Source of the DNA: Verrucomicrobiales bacterium
GTDB lineage: Bacteria; Verrucomicrobiota; Verrucomicrobiia; Limisphaerales; UBA11320
NCBI GenBank assembly: GCA_016793885.1
Contig: JAEUHE010000272.1
Span: 1 to 38,263, forward strand
Length of the DNA: 38,263 bases
Direction of reading: 5' to 3'
Of this stretch, positions 17,983 to 26,701 are shown in pieces (within the stretch, counting starts at the first letter, position 1; every line of letters begins with the position of its first letter). The position numbers and the translations under genes were made by a program. Under the pieces are notes generated by a model, which was not told the origin of the DNA, did not search any database, and worked only from the letters and a program-made list of their open reading frames with translations.

Positions 17983-19185
17983 ATGGGTGCGTGTGACCGG
18001 TCTAGCGAGTCTGGAACTGGAGTTCTCGGGTTCTGTCTTCGGCGGGACGCGATTCGAAAATTGGCTCTGACTTCCGGCGTTCTCTGGCTGCTCCGCGCGT
18101 CCGCTGGGGCTGATAGCCTCATCGAACTCAGCGACGAGTTCGACCGGGCGGATTCGCTGACAAATTGGCACCGAGTTTTTCAGACTGAGGGTTGGAACGC
18201 CGACCAATTAGAAATCCAGAATGTGAACACCGCGGTGCCGGGCCGGATGCTCATGGTTCCACGAACCAGCACGTGGTATCAGGATTATCGCGGGGAACTC
18301 AGCTTCAAGTTGGTGTCCGGCGACTTCGCGATCACTACCCTGGTGCATCCCCGCAACCGTCAAAATACCGCCGCCCCGGGCCGGGATTTCTCGCTAGCGG
18401 GGCTCATGCTGCGAATTCCAACAGGGCTGACGGATGGACCCATCGGATGGGGACCGGGCCGGGAAAACTACGTCTTCCTCTCGCTGGGTTCCGCGGATAG
18501 TCCTGGCTCGTACCAATTTGAGGTGAAGACCACCCGTGACAGTGTGAGCGTCCTGAATATCTCACCGGGAGTTCCCGATGCTGCGATTCAGTTGGCCCGG
18601 ATCGGCTCCAGTGTGCTGACTTTGGTCCGCCCGGTCGGGGGCGCGTGGCGCGTGCATCGCCGTTATAGCCGGCCGGACTTTCCGAACTCACTCCAGGCCG
18701 GTCTGACCGTGTATACGCACTGGAGCGGGGTGCAGGCAGTCTACCCGTTTGGACAGGAGCGAAATCACAATTCCCACGTGATCGTCGGGCAGAATCCGGA
18801 CCTGCGAGCGGAGTTCGAGTATGTCCGGTTCCATCGCATCGGGGTGCCGGGAAACCTCGTCGGTCGTGATTTCTCCAACCCCGCTCAGGTGAGCGACGCT
18901 CAAATCCTCGCCCTGCTTGGCGAAACTGCGAATGTCCCGGGCGGTGCTGCCATCCCGCCCCGATTTGCGGAAACCCGCATTGCATCCTCGGACGGCACCT
19001 TTCACGCCGTGATCGATCAACTCCAGCCTGAGCGGACTTATTCCATCCACCGTCGTTCCGTCCAAGCCGGAGGTTCCTGGGAGGAAGTGACGCGCTTTGT
19101 CAGTATCTCCGACCGACGGGACATGTCTGTCGCGCCGACCTCTTCCACGGGGCCTGGCTGGTTGTATCGGGTGGTGTCGCCCTAG
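17983..19185 (+). CDS. Secreted protein with concanavalin/LamG-like domain
   Basis: A 400-residue exported protein of unknown role. A hydrophobic stretch at about 27-43 after several Arg/Lys residues suggests a signal peptide ending near SAGA. The mature part opens with LSDEFDRADSLTNWHRV, a start typical of secreted beta-sandwich (DUF1349/LamG-like) proteins. It has a repeated Trp/Tyr and Phe/Gly pattern to about residue 310, then a short C-terminal module with FAETRIASSDGTFHAVIDQL, possibly a beta-sandwich sorting or binding domain. No catalytic residues can be assigned. ATG 17983 was chosen; an upstream in-frame ATG at 17929 would add 18 residues and place the hydrophobic segment too far in. 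The 44 bp direct repeats flank the gene. Confidence 0.7.
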   Translation: MGACDRSSESGTGVLGFCLRRDAIRKLALTSGVLWLLRASAGADSLIELSDEFDRADSLTNWHRVFQTEGWNADQLEIQNVNTAVPGRMLMVPRTSTWYQDYRGELSFKLVSGDFAITTLVHPRNRQNTAAPGRDFSLAGLMLRIPTGLTDGPIGWGPGRENYVFLSLGSADSPGSYQFEVKTTRDSVSVLNISPGVPDAAIQLARIGSSVLTLVRPVGGAWRVHRRYSRPDFPNSLQAGLTVYTHWSGVQAVYPFGQERNHNSHVIVGQNPDLRAEFEYVRFHRIGVPGNLVGRDFSNPAQVSDAQILALLGETANVPGGAAIPPRFAETRIASSDGTFHAVIDQLQPERTYSIHRRSVQAGGSWEEVTRFVSISDRRDMSVAPTSSTGPGWLYRVVSP

Positions 19186-19226
19186 CGTGGTGTGGGGGAT
19201 CGGGCTTTGATCTATGTATACCGTGA

Positions 19227-19670
19227 AGGTAAAGATGAGGCCACGCCACTCATCTTTACCTCCAAAAATGGGGAGTAGAGAAGCGGGGCAACGCCGGCGT
19301 TTCTCACTTTGACGCCCGGGCCCGAACCCGCAGGGTTCAAAGAGATTTAGCCGGGGGTGCTTGCACCCCCGGAATTGTTAAAACTACGGAGCATCGCGCA
19401 GCGATGCCACTGGCTTCAGAGGCCTGCGTCAACCGACTCAAGGAACCTAATGAGTTCGTCAGTCCAATGGCCGACGGGTGGCACGCCTTTCAGGGTGGTG
19501 GTGAATAGGGGGGGCGGCAGACCGGGGGTGTCGCTGCGCTCCACGCCCCGGCTAATCTCTTTGAACCCTGCGGGTTCTCGGCCGCGGATTCAGGAACTCA
19601 CCCGAAGACATAAGGATCTCCGACAACCTGTCCATCCCCGCTTCTGGAGGTAAGGATAAGGCCACGCCAC
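19227..19670. repeat. Fold-back element with nested inverted repeats
   Basis: Outer arms: AGAAGCGGGG (19279-19288) pairs with CCCCGCTTCT (19636-19645), and TCATCTTTACCTCC (19250-19263) is matched inversely with two differences by 19646-19659. Inner arms: GAACCCGCAGGG... (19324-19356) pairs with 19546-19577, 32 of 33 bases with one indel. Local hairpins add to this: AGGTAAAGATGA/TCATCTTTACCT (19227-19261), CCGGGGGTGC-tt-GCACCCCCGG (19351-19372) and GCATCGC-gca-GCGATGC (19391-19407). The 23 bp at 19227-19249 recur directly at 19648-19670 with two mismatches. No transposase is present, so this is a non-autonomous or structural element. Its true ends are uncertain. Confidence 0.7.
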
Positions 19671-19698
19671 CCGCACTCCGTAGCCCACAGGGAACTCC

Positions 19699-19742
19699 CG
19701 CATTAGCCGCAAAGAACGAAAAAAGACGAAAGATGCGGACGG
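19699..19742 (+). repeat. 44 bp dispersed repeat, copy 2
   Basis: Copy 2 of the element at 17835-17878 (42/44 identical). Its inner part also forms an inverted pair: TTAGCCGC... (19703-19735) is complementary, imperfectly, to ...GCGGCTAA at 19775-19806, with about 40 bp between the arms, so the locus could form a long hairpin. Confidence 0.8.
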
Positions 19743-19905
19743 CGGCAGAGCGAGTAACTTCCTGGGTTTGGCAATTTTTTCGTCATCTTTCGTTTCTTGC
19801 GGCTAAAGGAGCGGTCGGGGCAAATCCAAGCGGGTGATGTCCGCTACCATCCCACGGCCAAGGAATCTTCCGCAGAACCCGCTTCCGTTTACGTGGGCAA
19901 GGGGG

Positions 19906-19920
19906 TATACTAATAAGTAT
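19906..19920 (+). promoter_or_regulatory. -10 box and operator-like palindrome at antitoxin-like gene
   Basis: TATACT (19906-19911) is a good -10 box ending 7 nt before the ATG at 19919; the -35 is poor. A perfect inverted repeat ATACT-aata-AGTAT (19907-19920) overlaps both the -10 box and the start codon. This is the layout expected for autorepression by an antitoxin, with a leaderless or very short-leader transcript. Confidence 0.45.
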
Positions 19921-20107
19921 GACAGCACGCGTCATCATCGAACAAATCAAAGCGCTTCCCCCGGAGGAGCAAGCCAAAGTCATCGGTTTCCTTGAAGAGG
20001 TGAAGACTGTGCAAGCCGTGCGCACGATGAAGTCGGAGACATTCGAGGAGTCGAGCAAGCGTGTGTTCGACCGCCATGCCGAACTGATGCAGAAGCTCAG
20101 CCGATGA
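19919..20107 (+). CDS. Small antitoxin-like protein
   Basis: A 62-residue, mostly helical, charged protein. Its opening (MTARVIIEQIKALPPEEQAK) resembles small type II addiction-module antitoxins common in Verrucomicrobiota and Cyanobacteria, in which a short N-terminal helix-turn with LPxxE is followed by a toxin-binding tail. The stop TGA overlaps an ATG (20104-20106), as in coupled toxin genes, but that frame stops after four codons. The next in-frame start (20115) gives only 25 residues. The toxin therefore appears lost or decayed. The family assignment is from pattern only. Confidence 0.55.
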   Translation: MTARVIIEQIKALPPEEQAKVIGFLEEVKTVQAVRTMKSETFEESSKRVFDRHAELMQKLSR

Positions 20108-20230
20108 GCGAGCGATGATCGCCATTGCAGAACGTCGGATGAACAAGGCGGGCTTGGCCGACATCCTGAGGAAACTGTGCGGCGCTGCTTAAGAGGACGG
20201 GGGATTAGGGGCTGATCTCTGCGTTCTTAT

Positions 20231-21034
20231 ATGGCATCTGACTGTTACATCTTATCTCGCGATCCGACGAGACGACCGGTAAATATCGATGGAGAGTGTA
20301 CTGGGCTGCTTCCTCTCCTCGCCTGTCCCTCCTGCAAACAAGTCCAATCGTTTTGGGCGTGTGAGTTTCCAACACTGCTACTAACTCCTGAGGAACGAGC
20401 CGTATGTTTATCGAGCCATAAGCAGTTGCCCGCTCGCAATTCGGCACGAACTGGAGATATTCTGAAAACGGTAATCGTGCGGGATACAAGAGGCGGCCTC
20501 CAGCCGTCTGAATGGATCTCGTTCAAGTCCATTCTGCAGGCGCGATTAGGTAGACCGCTGGCAATCGTTCCGGGAGCGAAATATGGTCCCTACAGTGGGA
20601 GTTGCAATGTGAAGCCTTCCGACATAGCCGCGACGCTCGGTACAGGTGTTTTGTTTCATGAGCGCGTATTGGAGGTCTTGGCGAAACGAGGCATCAATCT
20701 TACTGCGGCTAAGGCGCAGCTTTCTGTTCGAGGCAAACTATCGACAACTCACTACTCAGTCGAGATCCCTGGCGTGAGTGTTTTTTCAGACCAAACGCTT
20801 GAGGACCTCACGATCACGCTATGCACAACCTGTGGCGAAGGTGCCCGAAAGCGGCCGAACGCGACTGCTGACGGTCAGTGGCAGATCCGACGTTCGGAGT
20901 GGCCCGATGGCGCACATCTAATCAGGTGCCGTGAGCATCAGACCAGGATCCTCGTTTCTGATGCGTTTCGTGAAGCCATCATGAGTGGTGAAGTAGAGGG
21001 TATGATTTGTTCTAGAATCGGGTGTTGGGTCTAG
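20231..21034 (+). CDS. Double-CXXCG motif family protein (SitI6-like)
   Basis: A 267-residue protein with no signal peptide. Two paired-cysteine sites are visible, CPSC near residue 32 and CTTCG near residue 198. Between them are PGAKYGPYSG, LFHERVLEVL and GI-x-L patterns; WPDGAHL and VSDAFREAI follow. This order fits the double-CXXCG motif proteins first noted as paralogues in Myxococcus xanthus, some of which are SitI-type immunity proteins paired with toxins. The cysteines probably bind zinc. Base composition is visibly lower in GC than the flanks, which suggests transfer. No toxin gene lies next to it, so an immunity role here would be as an orphan. The family call is moderate. Confidence 0.6.
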   Translation: MASDCYILSRDPTRRPVNIDGECTGLLPLLACPSCKQVQSFWACEFPTLLLTPEERAVCLSSHKQLPARNSARTGDILKTVIVRDTRGGLQPSEWISFKSILQARLGRPLAIVPGAKYGPYSGSCNVKPSDIAATLGTGVLFHERVLEVLAKRGINLTAAKAQLSVRGKLSTTHYSVEIPGVSVFSDQTLEDLTITLCTTCGEGARKRPNATADGQWQIRRSEWPDGAHLIRCREHQTRILVSDAFREAIMSGEVEGMICSRIGCWV

Positions 21035-21134
21035 ACTACTTGTGAACAAGAAATCTGGGCTGCGGGCTGTTATTTCAACGGGATAACGCTTATAGCCAAG
21101 GGTTACCAGGCACGGGCTAGCCTGGAATACGCCG

Positions 21135-21167
21135 AATGAACCACGGATATCGCGGATGACACGGATT
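21135..21167. repeat. 9-nt-periodic repeat (CCACGGAT family)
   Basis: A short stretch beginning GAACCACGGATATCGCGG followed by ATGACACGGATT. It shares the words AACCACGGAT and CACGGATT with the copy at 26505-26606 and recurs about every 9-10 nt. It lies between the double-CXXCG gene and the phosphatase gene, outside any coding frame. Confidence 0.6.
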
Positions 21168-21179
21168 GGGAAGGGTAAC

Positions 21180-21563
21180 CTACCATTCCTCCAGCGTGGC
21201 CACCGCGATTTCCAAAGCGTCGATCAATTCGGGATCCATGAATTCGTAATCGTCGGTAAGGTTGAGCACGTGGCAGGACTTCTGATTTAGCTCCTCACTG
21301 AACCGTTCTGCGGCCCGGTTCAAATGGGATTTCTCCATGAAGAAGATGACATCGGCCCAGCCGATGAGACCGGCGGTAAGTCGGACACGCGCCTCGGGTT
21401 GCGTTCCGGCCGATCGAACATCGTAGCGCGCTGAACCGCGATAGATCTCTTCCGCCGTAAGGCTTCGCTTTCGGTTTCGACTGCACACGAAGAGCAGCTT
21501 GAGCCTTGGGTTGGAGGGCGAGGCTTCGGAGTGCCTGGGAGCGGGACCGTCAACGCTGCTCAC
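21180..21563 (-). CDS. Small low-molecular-weight protein tyrosine phosphatase-like protein
   Basis: A 127-residue protein of the short LMW-PTP-related family. The active-site loop VCSRNRKRS has the CX5RS form with nucleophile Cys and Arg, and a C-terminal MDPEL supplies the DP general-acid motif. Canonical enzymes have CxGNxCRS and about 150 residues, so this belongs to the shorter divergent group and its substrate is unknown. The core probably begins at LKLLFVC, but no start codon lies there. The GTG at 21563 overlaps the TGA of the DUF1501 gene by GTGA, so translation is likely coupled; this adds about 20 polar residues before the domain. It is last in the PSD1-DUF1501 unit. Confidence 0.78.
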   Translation of the reverse strand: MSSVDGPAPRHSEASPSNPRLKLLFVCSRNRKRSLTAEEIYRGSARYDVRSAGTQPEARVRLTAGLIGWADVIFFMEKSHLNRAAERFSEELNQKSCHVLNLTDDYEFMDPELIDALEIAVATLEEW

Positions 21564-23008
21564 GCCAGAATTCCGGGAACGAGTTCTCCAGCGATGTCGG
21601 TGAGTCGATAGTCGCGCCCTTCGAAACGATACGTGAGCTTGAGGTGATCCACGCCGAGCAGGTGCATGATGGTGGCGTGGAAATCGTGCACATGAACGGG
21701 CTTGTCGGTGATGTTGTAGCCGAAGTCGTCGGTGGCCCCGTACGTGATGCCGGGCTTGATCCCGCCGCCGGCCATCCAGAGGGAGAAGCAGCGGGGATGG
21801 TGGTCGCGCCCGAAGCTGTCCTTTTTGATCTCTCCCTGGCTGTAGGAAGTCCGGCCGAATTCTCCTCCCCAAATCACCAGCGTGTCTTCGAGCAGGCCGC
21901 GTTGCTTCAGGTCCCGAACCAAGGCGGCGCTGGCCTGATCGGTATTCTTGGCCTGCTTCCGGATCTCCGTGGGCAGGTTCCCGTGATGATCCCAGTCCCG
22001 ATGGCAGAGCTGAATGAATCGGACCCCCCGCTCGGCCAGCCGCCGGGCCAGCAGGCAGTTGTTGGCAAACGATGATTTGCCGGGCTCGGCGCCGTAGGAG
22101 TCGAGCACATGCTTGGGCTCCTTGGAAATGTCCATCAGCTCCGGGACGCTGGTCTGCATCCGATAAGCCAGCTCATAGTTCTCGATGTGGGTCGCGATGT
22201 CCGGATCTCCGAGCAAGCCGAGCTGCCGGCGGTTGAGCGTCTGCATCGTGTCGATGAGCTGCCGTCGGGAAGCATCGCTGATGCCTTTGGGATTGCTCAG
22301 GTAAAGAACGGGATCGCCCGAACCCCGGAACTGAACGCCTTGATAGTTCCCGGGCAGGAACCCATTCCCCCAGTAGCGCGCCTGGAGGGGCTGTCCGCCT
22401 CCGCCGCTGAGCAATACCACAAAACCGGGCAGGTTGGCGTTCTCGCTGCCCAATCCGTAGGTCACCCACGATCCCATTACCGGACGGCCGGGCTGCTGGT
22501 GTCCGGTGGTGAGGTAGGTGACGGCGGGATCGTGGTTGATCGGCTCGGTAAACATCGAGCGGATCATGCAGAGTTCATCGGCGATGCCGGCGGTGTGGGG
22601 CAGCAGTTCACTGAATTCCATCCCGCTGCGACCATGGCGCTGGAACGCAAAGGGCGAGCCCACACACAGCAGCTGTTTTTGCCCGCTCGTCATGCCGGTG
22701 ATCCGCTGTCCCATGCGAATCGAAGGCGGCAGCTCCGTATTGGTTAGTTCTTGAAGCTTTGGCTTATGGTCGAACAGGTCGATGTGGGACGGTGCCCCCG
22801 ACATGAAAAGATAGATGACGCGCTTGGCTTTAGGAGCGAGGTGACCGCTGGGCAGGATAGCTCCGGTGCCCTTGGGGGTGGCGGAACTCGCTGCGGAGGC
22901 GCGGTTGGCCAGCAGCGACGCCAAAGCGAGCGAGCCGATACCGGTCGAGCTGCGGGCGAGAAACGCTCGGCGAGAGACCGCGGGATGGAGATCGGTGATG
23001 CAGTTCAT
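21560..23008 (-). CDS. DUF1501 domain-containing protein, Tat-exported
   Basis: A 482-residue exported protein of the DUF1501 family (alkaline phosphatase/sulfatase-like fold). A twin-arginine signal is present: VSRRAFLARSSTGIG (R13, R14) and a hydrophobic stretch to ASA near residue 39. Family landmarks are YLFMSGAPSHIDLFDHKP, VIWGGEFGRT, FGRDHHPRCFSLWMAGGG and HVHDFHATIMHLLGVDH, which contain the His/Asp residues expected to hold metal. In Planctomycetota and Verrucomicrobiota DUF1501 genes regularly follow PSD1-type cytochrome genes, as here (15 bp gap). The biochemical role of the pair is not established; polysaccharide or sulfated glycan use is often suggested. Confidence 0.92.
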   Translation of the reverse strand: MNCITDLHPAVSRRAFLARSSTGIGSLALASLLANRASAASSATPKGTGAILPSGHLAPKAKRVIYLFMSGAPSHIDLFDHKPKLQELTNTELPPSIRMGQRITGMTSGQKQLLCVGSPFAFQRHGRSGMEFSELLPHTAGIADELCMIRSMFTEPINHDPAVTYLTTGHQQPGRPVMGSWVTYGLGSENANLPGFVVLLSGGGGQPLQARYWGNGFLPGNYQGVQFRGSGDPVLYLSNPKGISDASRRQLIDTMQTLNRRQLGLLGDPDIATHIENYELAYRMQTSVPELMDISKEPKHVLDSYGAEPGKSSFANNCLLARRLAERGVRFIQLCHRDWDHHGNLPTEIRKQAKNTDQASAALVRDLKQRGLLEDTLVIWGGEFGRTSYSQGEIKKDSFGRDHHPRCFSLWMAGGGIKPGITYGATDDFGYNITDKPVHVHDFHATIMHLLGVDHLKLTYRFEGRDYRLTDIAGELVPGILA

Positions 23009-23023
23009 GGCACAAGGCGGTAA

Positions 23024-26000
23024 TTATCGCGTCAGGGTTTCGTTCAGATTGAGCAGCACGTTGGCTACGCCGGTGAGCGCGGCCAAGTCGATCGGGTTGA
23101 GCTCGGCTGGGCGGGGAGATTCGCCGACCGACAGAAGCTCGGTGGCCGCTTGGGGTTCACGGAGAAACGTTTCACGCTGAACCTGATAAGCCTGGCTGAG
23201 CGCCGCCAGTTCTTCAGGAAGCGCCGGCCGGGCCAAGGTCAGTCGGAAAGCCCGTTTGATCTGTTCCTGAACGTCAGCACCTGCCTCGATCATGACCCGG
23301 GCGGCCAGCGCTCGGGAAGCTTCGACGTATACCGGGTCGTTCATCACGACCAGCGACTGCAACGGAGTGCTCGTCCGAGGCCGGATCATGGTGCAAGTCT
23401 CGCGGCTCGGAGCGTCGAAGGTCTGGAAGCTGGGGTAATGCGCCGCCCGCTTCCAAAAGACATACATTCCCCGCCGATAGAGATCCGCACCCTTGCTCTG
23501 CTCGTAAGTGTGATCGGTTCCGCTCCAGATACCGGGCGGCTGATACGGCTTGATGCTGGGGCCCCCGATGGTCGGGTTCAGGAGGCCACTGATGGCCAGG
23601 GCATTGTCGCGGATCAGTTCCGCCTCCAGCCGGTGACGCGGGCCTCGGCTGATCCGGCGGTTGTAGGGATCTTTCTCCAGCTTGCTCGCGGACACCGTTG
23701 CGGATTGGCGATACGCAGCGCTGGTGACCAGGAGCCGGATCATGTGCTTGATATCCCACGGCTGCGGCGTGGGGATGCGGAGCGATGCGGGTTCACGGTG
23801 CGTGGGCTGCATGAACTCGGAGGCCAGCCAGTCTAGTAACTCGGGATGGCTGGGACGATCCCCCTGCGATCCAAAATCGTTGCTGGTCTTCACCAGTCCG
23901 GTGCCGAAGAGCATCGCCCAGTATCGGTTGACGGTGACGCGCGCGGTCAACGGGTTGTTGGTGGAGACGATCCAGCGGGCGAGGGCAAGCCGGTTGGTGG
24001 GCTGATCTGTGGGGAGGGGAGGCCAGCAGGCAGGGGTGGCTGGATGAACCTGTTCGCCCTTGCTTTGAAAGTTCCCTCGAACCAGCACAAACGTGTCGCG
24101 TGGCTTCTCGAGTTCGGCCATCACCATGGTATCCGGTATCTGACTGAGCAGGGCGTCCTTGTCAGCGCGAAGGCGTTTAAGCCGCTGGTCCGCGGCGATG
24201 AACTCCTGGGCATGGGTTTCGCGGAAAGCCGTCTGGAGCCCCAGTCGTTGCTCAGCCGTGCGCTGTTCCTGGGGAATCCGAGCCCAGGCAAGGTGCACTT
24301 CATGGACGAGCGATTTCACCTGATCCGGCGGGAGGACGCGATCATAGAACCGGACCTCGTCCAAGGAGCCCCGAAATGCAAAGGCTCCCACACGCGTGCC
24401 GATGAGCAGCGGTGTAGTGGTGGCGATGGAGTCCGAGAGCTTGTCGTGAGGGACATCCACGCTGCGAACCGAACCATCCACATAGATTTTCACACCGGCG
24501 GCCTTTCGCGAGCCGTCGTAGGTGACCAACACATGATGCCAGGCGTTGGTGGAGATCGTTTCCTTGGTGCTCACCTTCAGGGCGTTTTCCGGGAACGCAT
24601 TGACCAAGTGCACCTCCAGCTTGCCTTCGGACAGCAGCAGGTCGAAGCCACGGTAGGTCGGAGCCGGCTCCATTTTGCTCAGAATGGCTCCGCTTCGTCC
24701 CTCGGATCGGATCCACGCCCCGTAGCTGAAGGCGTTGGTGGACTCGATGGCCGGGGCCGAGGTGATCTCGAGGTATTGGTTGGTGGAGCCGTTGAGGCGC
24801 AGGGCGGATCCTTGGCAGCCGGGTTCAAAGGCCGGTGCCTCACCCCGCAAGAGCGGAGCGGTTGCGCCGGAGCCCGGGAGCGATTGTTGAAGCAGATCGG
24901 CTCCATCGAGGGGAAGTCGGGCGGACAGGCCGGGGATGTCGACGGGGATGGGGGCGGCGGATCGCACCTGCTCCTCCCAGCGTTGCTGGGCCTTGGGCAG
25001 GTCGGCTTCGCGCTCGGCGAGTTTTTTTTCGGCCGCGGGAATGGAGTCGAGGAAGCTGACCAGCCGGGCCCCTTGTTCCTGCGAGGGAACCTTAAGCACC
25101 GGCGCAGGGTTGCGGGTGCGTGTTCCATCGAGTCCGCGCTCCGGAACGCTGTGGAAGAAGGAGTACATCTGATAAAATTCCTTCGTCGAGATGGGATCGT
25201 ATTTGTGGTCATGGCACTCGGCGCAGCCCATGGTAGTTCCCAGCCAGACCTGTGCGGTCGTGCTCACGCGGTCCACGCAATACTTCGCCATGTATTCCTC
25301 CGGATCTACGCCCCCCTCGTCGGTGGTCATGACGTTGCGGTGGAAGCCGGTGGCGATCTTTTGGTCGATGGTGGCGTTGGGAAGGAGGTCCCCCGCCAGC
25401 TGTTCGATGGTGAATTGGTCAAAGGGCTTGTTGTCGTTGAACGCTTGGATCACCCAATCACGCCAAAGATGCATTTGCCGAAAGCCGTCGAAGTGATAGC
25501 CGCTGCTGTCGGCGTAGCGGGCTTGGTCCAACCAGGCTAGCGCCAGACGCTCACCGAAGTGAGGGGACTCCAGGAGCCGGTTGACCCATTTCTGCAGCGC
25601 CAAGGGACTTTCGTCCCGCACAAACGCATCGACGTCGTCGGGCGTGGGAGGGAGTCCGGTGAGATCGAGCGCGAGTCGACGTGCCAGTGTGTAGCGATCG
25701 GCTTCGGGATTCGGTTCGAGTCCGGCCGATTCGAGCTCCGCCAGGACGAATCGATCAACTTCGTTTCGTACCCAGGATTCCTGTTTCACTCGGGGGAGGG
25801 CAGGTCGGGACGGAACAACGTACGCCCAATGATCAGACCAGGGGGCTCCTTGAACGATCCAGTTTCGCAGCGTCTCGATCTGAGTGGCGGAGAGGCTCTT
25901 TCCCGTTTTCTCGGGTGGCATGCGATCGTCATCGTGGGCGGGCAAGGAGACTAGTTTGAGCAGCAGGCTCTCCTCGGGTTTTCCCGGGACGATGGCGTAG

Positions 26001-26278
26001 GCGCCCGACTTGCTCTTCTTGAAGGCATCCTCCTTGGTGTCGAGTCGAAGATTGGCTTTGCGCTGGTCCTTGTCCGGTCCGTGGCAAGTGAAGCAGTTGT
26101 CGGAAAGAATCGGTCGGATCTCCTTCGCGAAATCCACCGGCGTGCTGGACGCCGCCTGGAGCCGGGCACAGACCAGGCCCAGACACAGGTACAGCCAGAA
26201 CGAGAGCATTCGCCCGCCCGCCCGGGCCGGCTGGACGAGCTCGCCGCCAAATCTGAAAAATAGGGGACTCATGCGCAT
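23024..26278 (-). CDS. PSD1-type cytochrome c / DUF1549 / LamG / DUF1553 protein
   Basis: A 1084-residue exported protein. Order: signal peptide (about 24-42, [17 protein letters not shown]), planctomycete-type cytochrome c domain with CFTCH (62-66) and GKPEES...MPP (about 99-122), DUF1549 (about 173-380) with a second CAECH (352-356), a helical stretch, a LamG/concanavalin domain (about 455-660), then DUF1553 (about 765-1030). Heme would be attached at the first CxxCH; the second may also bind heme. The LamG insertion suggests glycan binding. Start 26278 is the first ATG after the predicted promoter; ATGs at 26272 and 26209 are also possible, the last leaving a bare signal peptide. First gene of the unit with DUF1501 and the small phosphatase. 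Confidence 0.93.
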   Translation of the reverse strand: MRMSPLFFRFGGELVQPARAGGRMLSFWLYLCLGLVCARLQAASSTPVDFAKEIRPILSDNCFTCHGPDKDQRKANLRLDTKEDAFKKSKSGAYAIVPGKPEESLLLKLVSLPAHDDDRMPPEKTGKSLSATQIETLRNWIVQGAPWSDHWAYVVPSRPALPRVKQESWVRNEVDRFVLAELESAGLEPNPEADRYTLARRLALDLTGLPPTPDDVDAFVRDESPLALQKWVNRLLESPHFGERLALAWLDQARYADSSGYHFDGFRQMHLWRDWVIQAFNDNKPFDQFTIEQLAGDLLPNATIDQKIATGFHRNVMTTDEGGVDPEEYMAKYCVDRVSTTAQVWLGTTMGCAECHDHKYDPISTKEFYQMYSFFHSVPERGLDGTRTRNPAPVLKVPSQEQGARLVSFLDSIPAAEKKLAEREADLPKAQQRWEEQVRSAAPIPVDIPGLSARLPLDGADLLQQSLPGSGATAPLLRGEAPAFEPGCQGSALRLNGSTNQYLEITSAPAIESTNAFSYGAWIRSEGRSGAILSKMEPAPTYRGFDLLLSEGKLEVHLVNAFPENALKVSTKETISTNAWHHVLVTYDGSRKAAGVKIYVDGSVRSVDVPHDKLSDSIATTTPLLIGTRVGAFAFRGSLDEVRFYDRVLPPDQVKSLVHEVHLAWARIPQEQRTAEQRLGLQTAFRETHAQEFIAADQRLKRLRADKDALLSQIPDTMVMAELEKPRDTFVLVRGNFQSKGEQVHPATPACWPPLPTDQPTNRLALARWIVSTNNPLTARVTVNRYWAMLFGTGLVKTSNDFGSQGDRPSHPELLDWLASEFMQPTHREPASLRIPTPQPWDIKHMIRLLVTSAAYRQSATVSASKLEKDPYNRRISRGPRHRLEAELIRDNALAISGLLNPTIGGPSIKPYQPPGIWSGTDHTYEQSKGADLYRRGMYVFWKRAAHYPSFQTFDAPSRETCTMIRPRTSTPLQSLVVMNDPVYVEASRALAARVMIEAGADVQEQIKRAFRLTLARPALPEELAALSQAYQVQRETFLREPQAATELLSVGESPRPAELNPIDLAALTGVANVLLNLNETLTR

Positions 26279-26286
26279 TGGTTCAC

Positions 26287-26338
26287 GCTCACGTGAGCTT
26301 GTGTCCCTTATTCTAGGTCGAAGCGAGGCTTGTGTTAA
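26287..26338 (-). promoter_or_regulatory. Promoter and palindromic operator of the PSD1-DUF1501 unit
   Basis: On the minus strand TTAACA (26338-26333) and TAGAAT (26315-26310) are spaced by exactly 17 bp and each matches the sigma70 consensus at 5 of 6 bases. Transcription would start near 26303. A perfect 12 bp palindrome, GCTCACGTGAGC (26298-26287), then lies at about +5 to +16, just before the ATG. This position fits a repressor site or a 5'-UTR element. Confidence 0.6.
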
Positions 26339-26504
26339 TGGGAAAGTTTGGGTTTCTGTGGGGGGCGAGCGTCGTTACCCAGGTCATAAACCATGCGGGC
26401 GGTACCAAGGACTGCCAACGAACGGTCCCCTCAACCCGAAACCAGGCCCGAGCGGACCTACACCGCAGAGACGGGAAGAGCGCAGAGAGGAAGAACAACT
26501 GATG

Positions 26505-26606
26505 AACCACGGATTTCGCTGATTCCACGGATTAAGGATCCTGACGGGATCGGAAGTGAAACCCCCTTCTTCTCTTCCATCCGAGTCATCCGAGAAATCC
26601 GTGGTT
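26505..26606. repeat. Inverted CCACGGAT repeat element
   Basis: The arms are perfect over 13 bp: AACCACGGATTTC (26505-26517) and GAAATCCGTGGTT (26594-26606). Each arm continues inward with the same words at about 9 nt spacing (GATTCCACGGATT, and ATCCGAGTCATCCGAG). The arm sequence also occurs at 21135-21167. It is about 100 bp long and could fold into one hairpin. No target duplication was evident. Confidence 0.7.
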
Positions 26607-26701
26607 AAAACTTCCGTCTTAGGTTTCTCTGGAACTGCTCTTCTCAAGCGGCTCCTACCAGGCTCGGAAGGAAGGCCGCGACAACCTCCCAGGAAGAGTT
26701 T

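Larger units (their letters stand above)
19186..19918. other. Repeat-filled intergenic region
   Basis: No gene is credible in these 733 bp. They hold a fold-back element (19227-19670), the second copy of the 44 bp repeat (19699-19742) that also forms an inverted pair with 19775-19806, and the promoter/operator of the small antitoxin-like gene at the right end. Short open frames here are composed of repeat sequence. Confidence 0.7.

Noticed and set aside
20115..20192. A 25-codon frame after the antitoxin-like gene as the toxin
   Set aside because: It is too short for any known toxin and shows no motif; it may be a decayed remnant.
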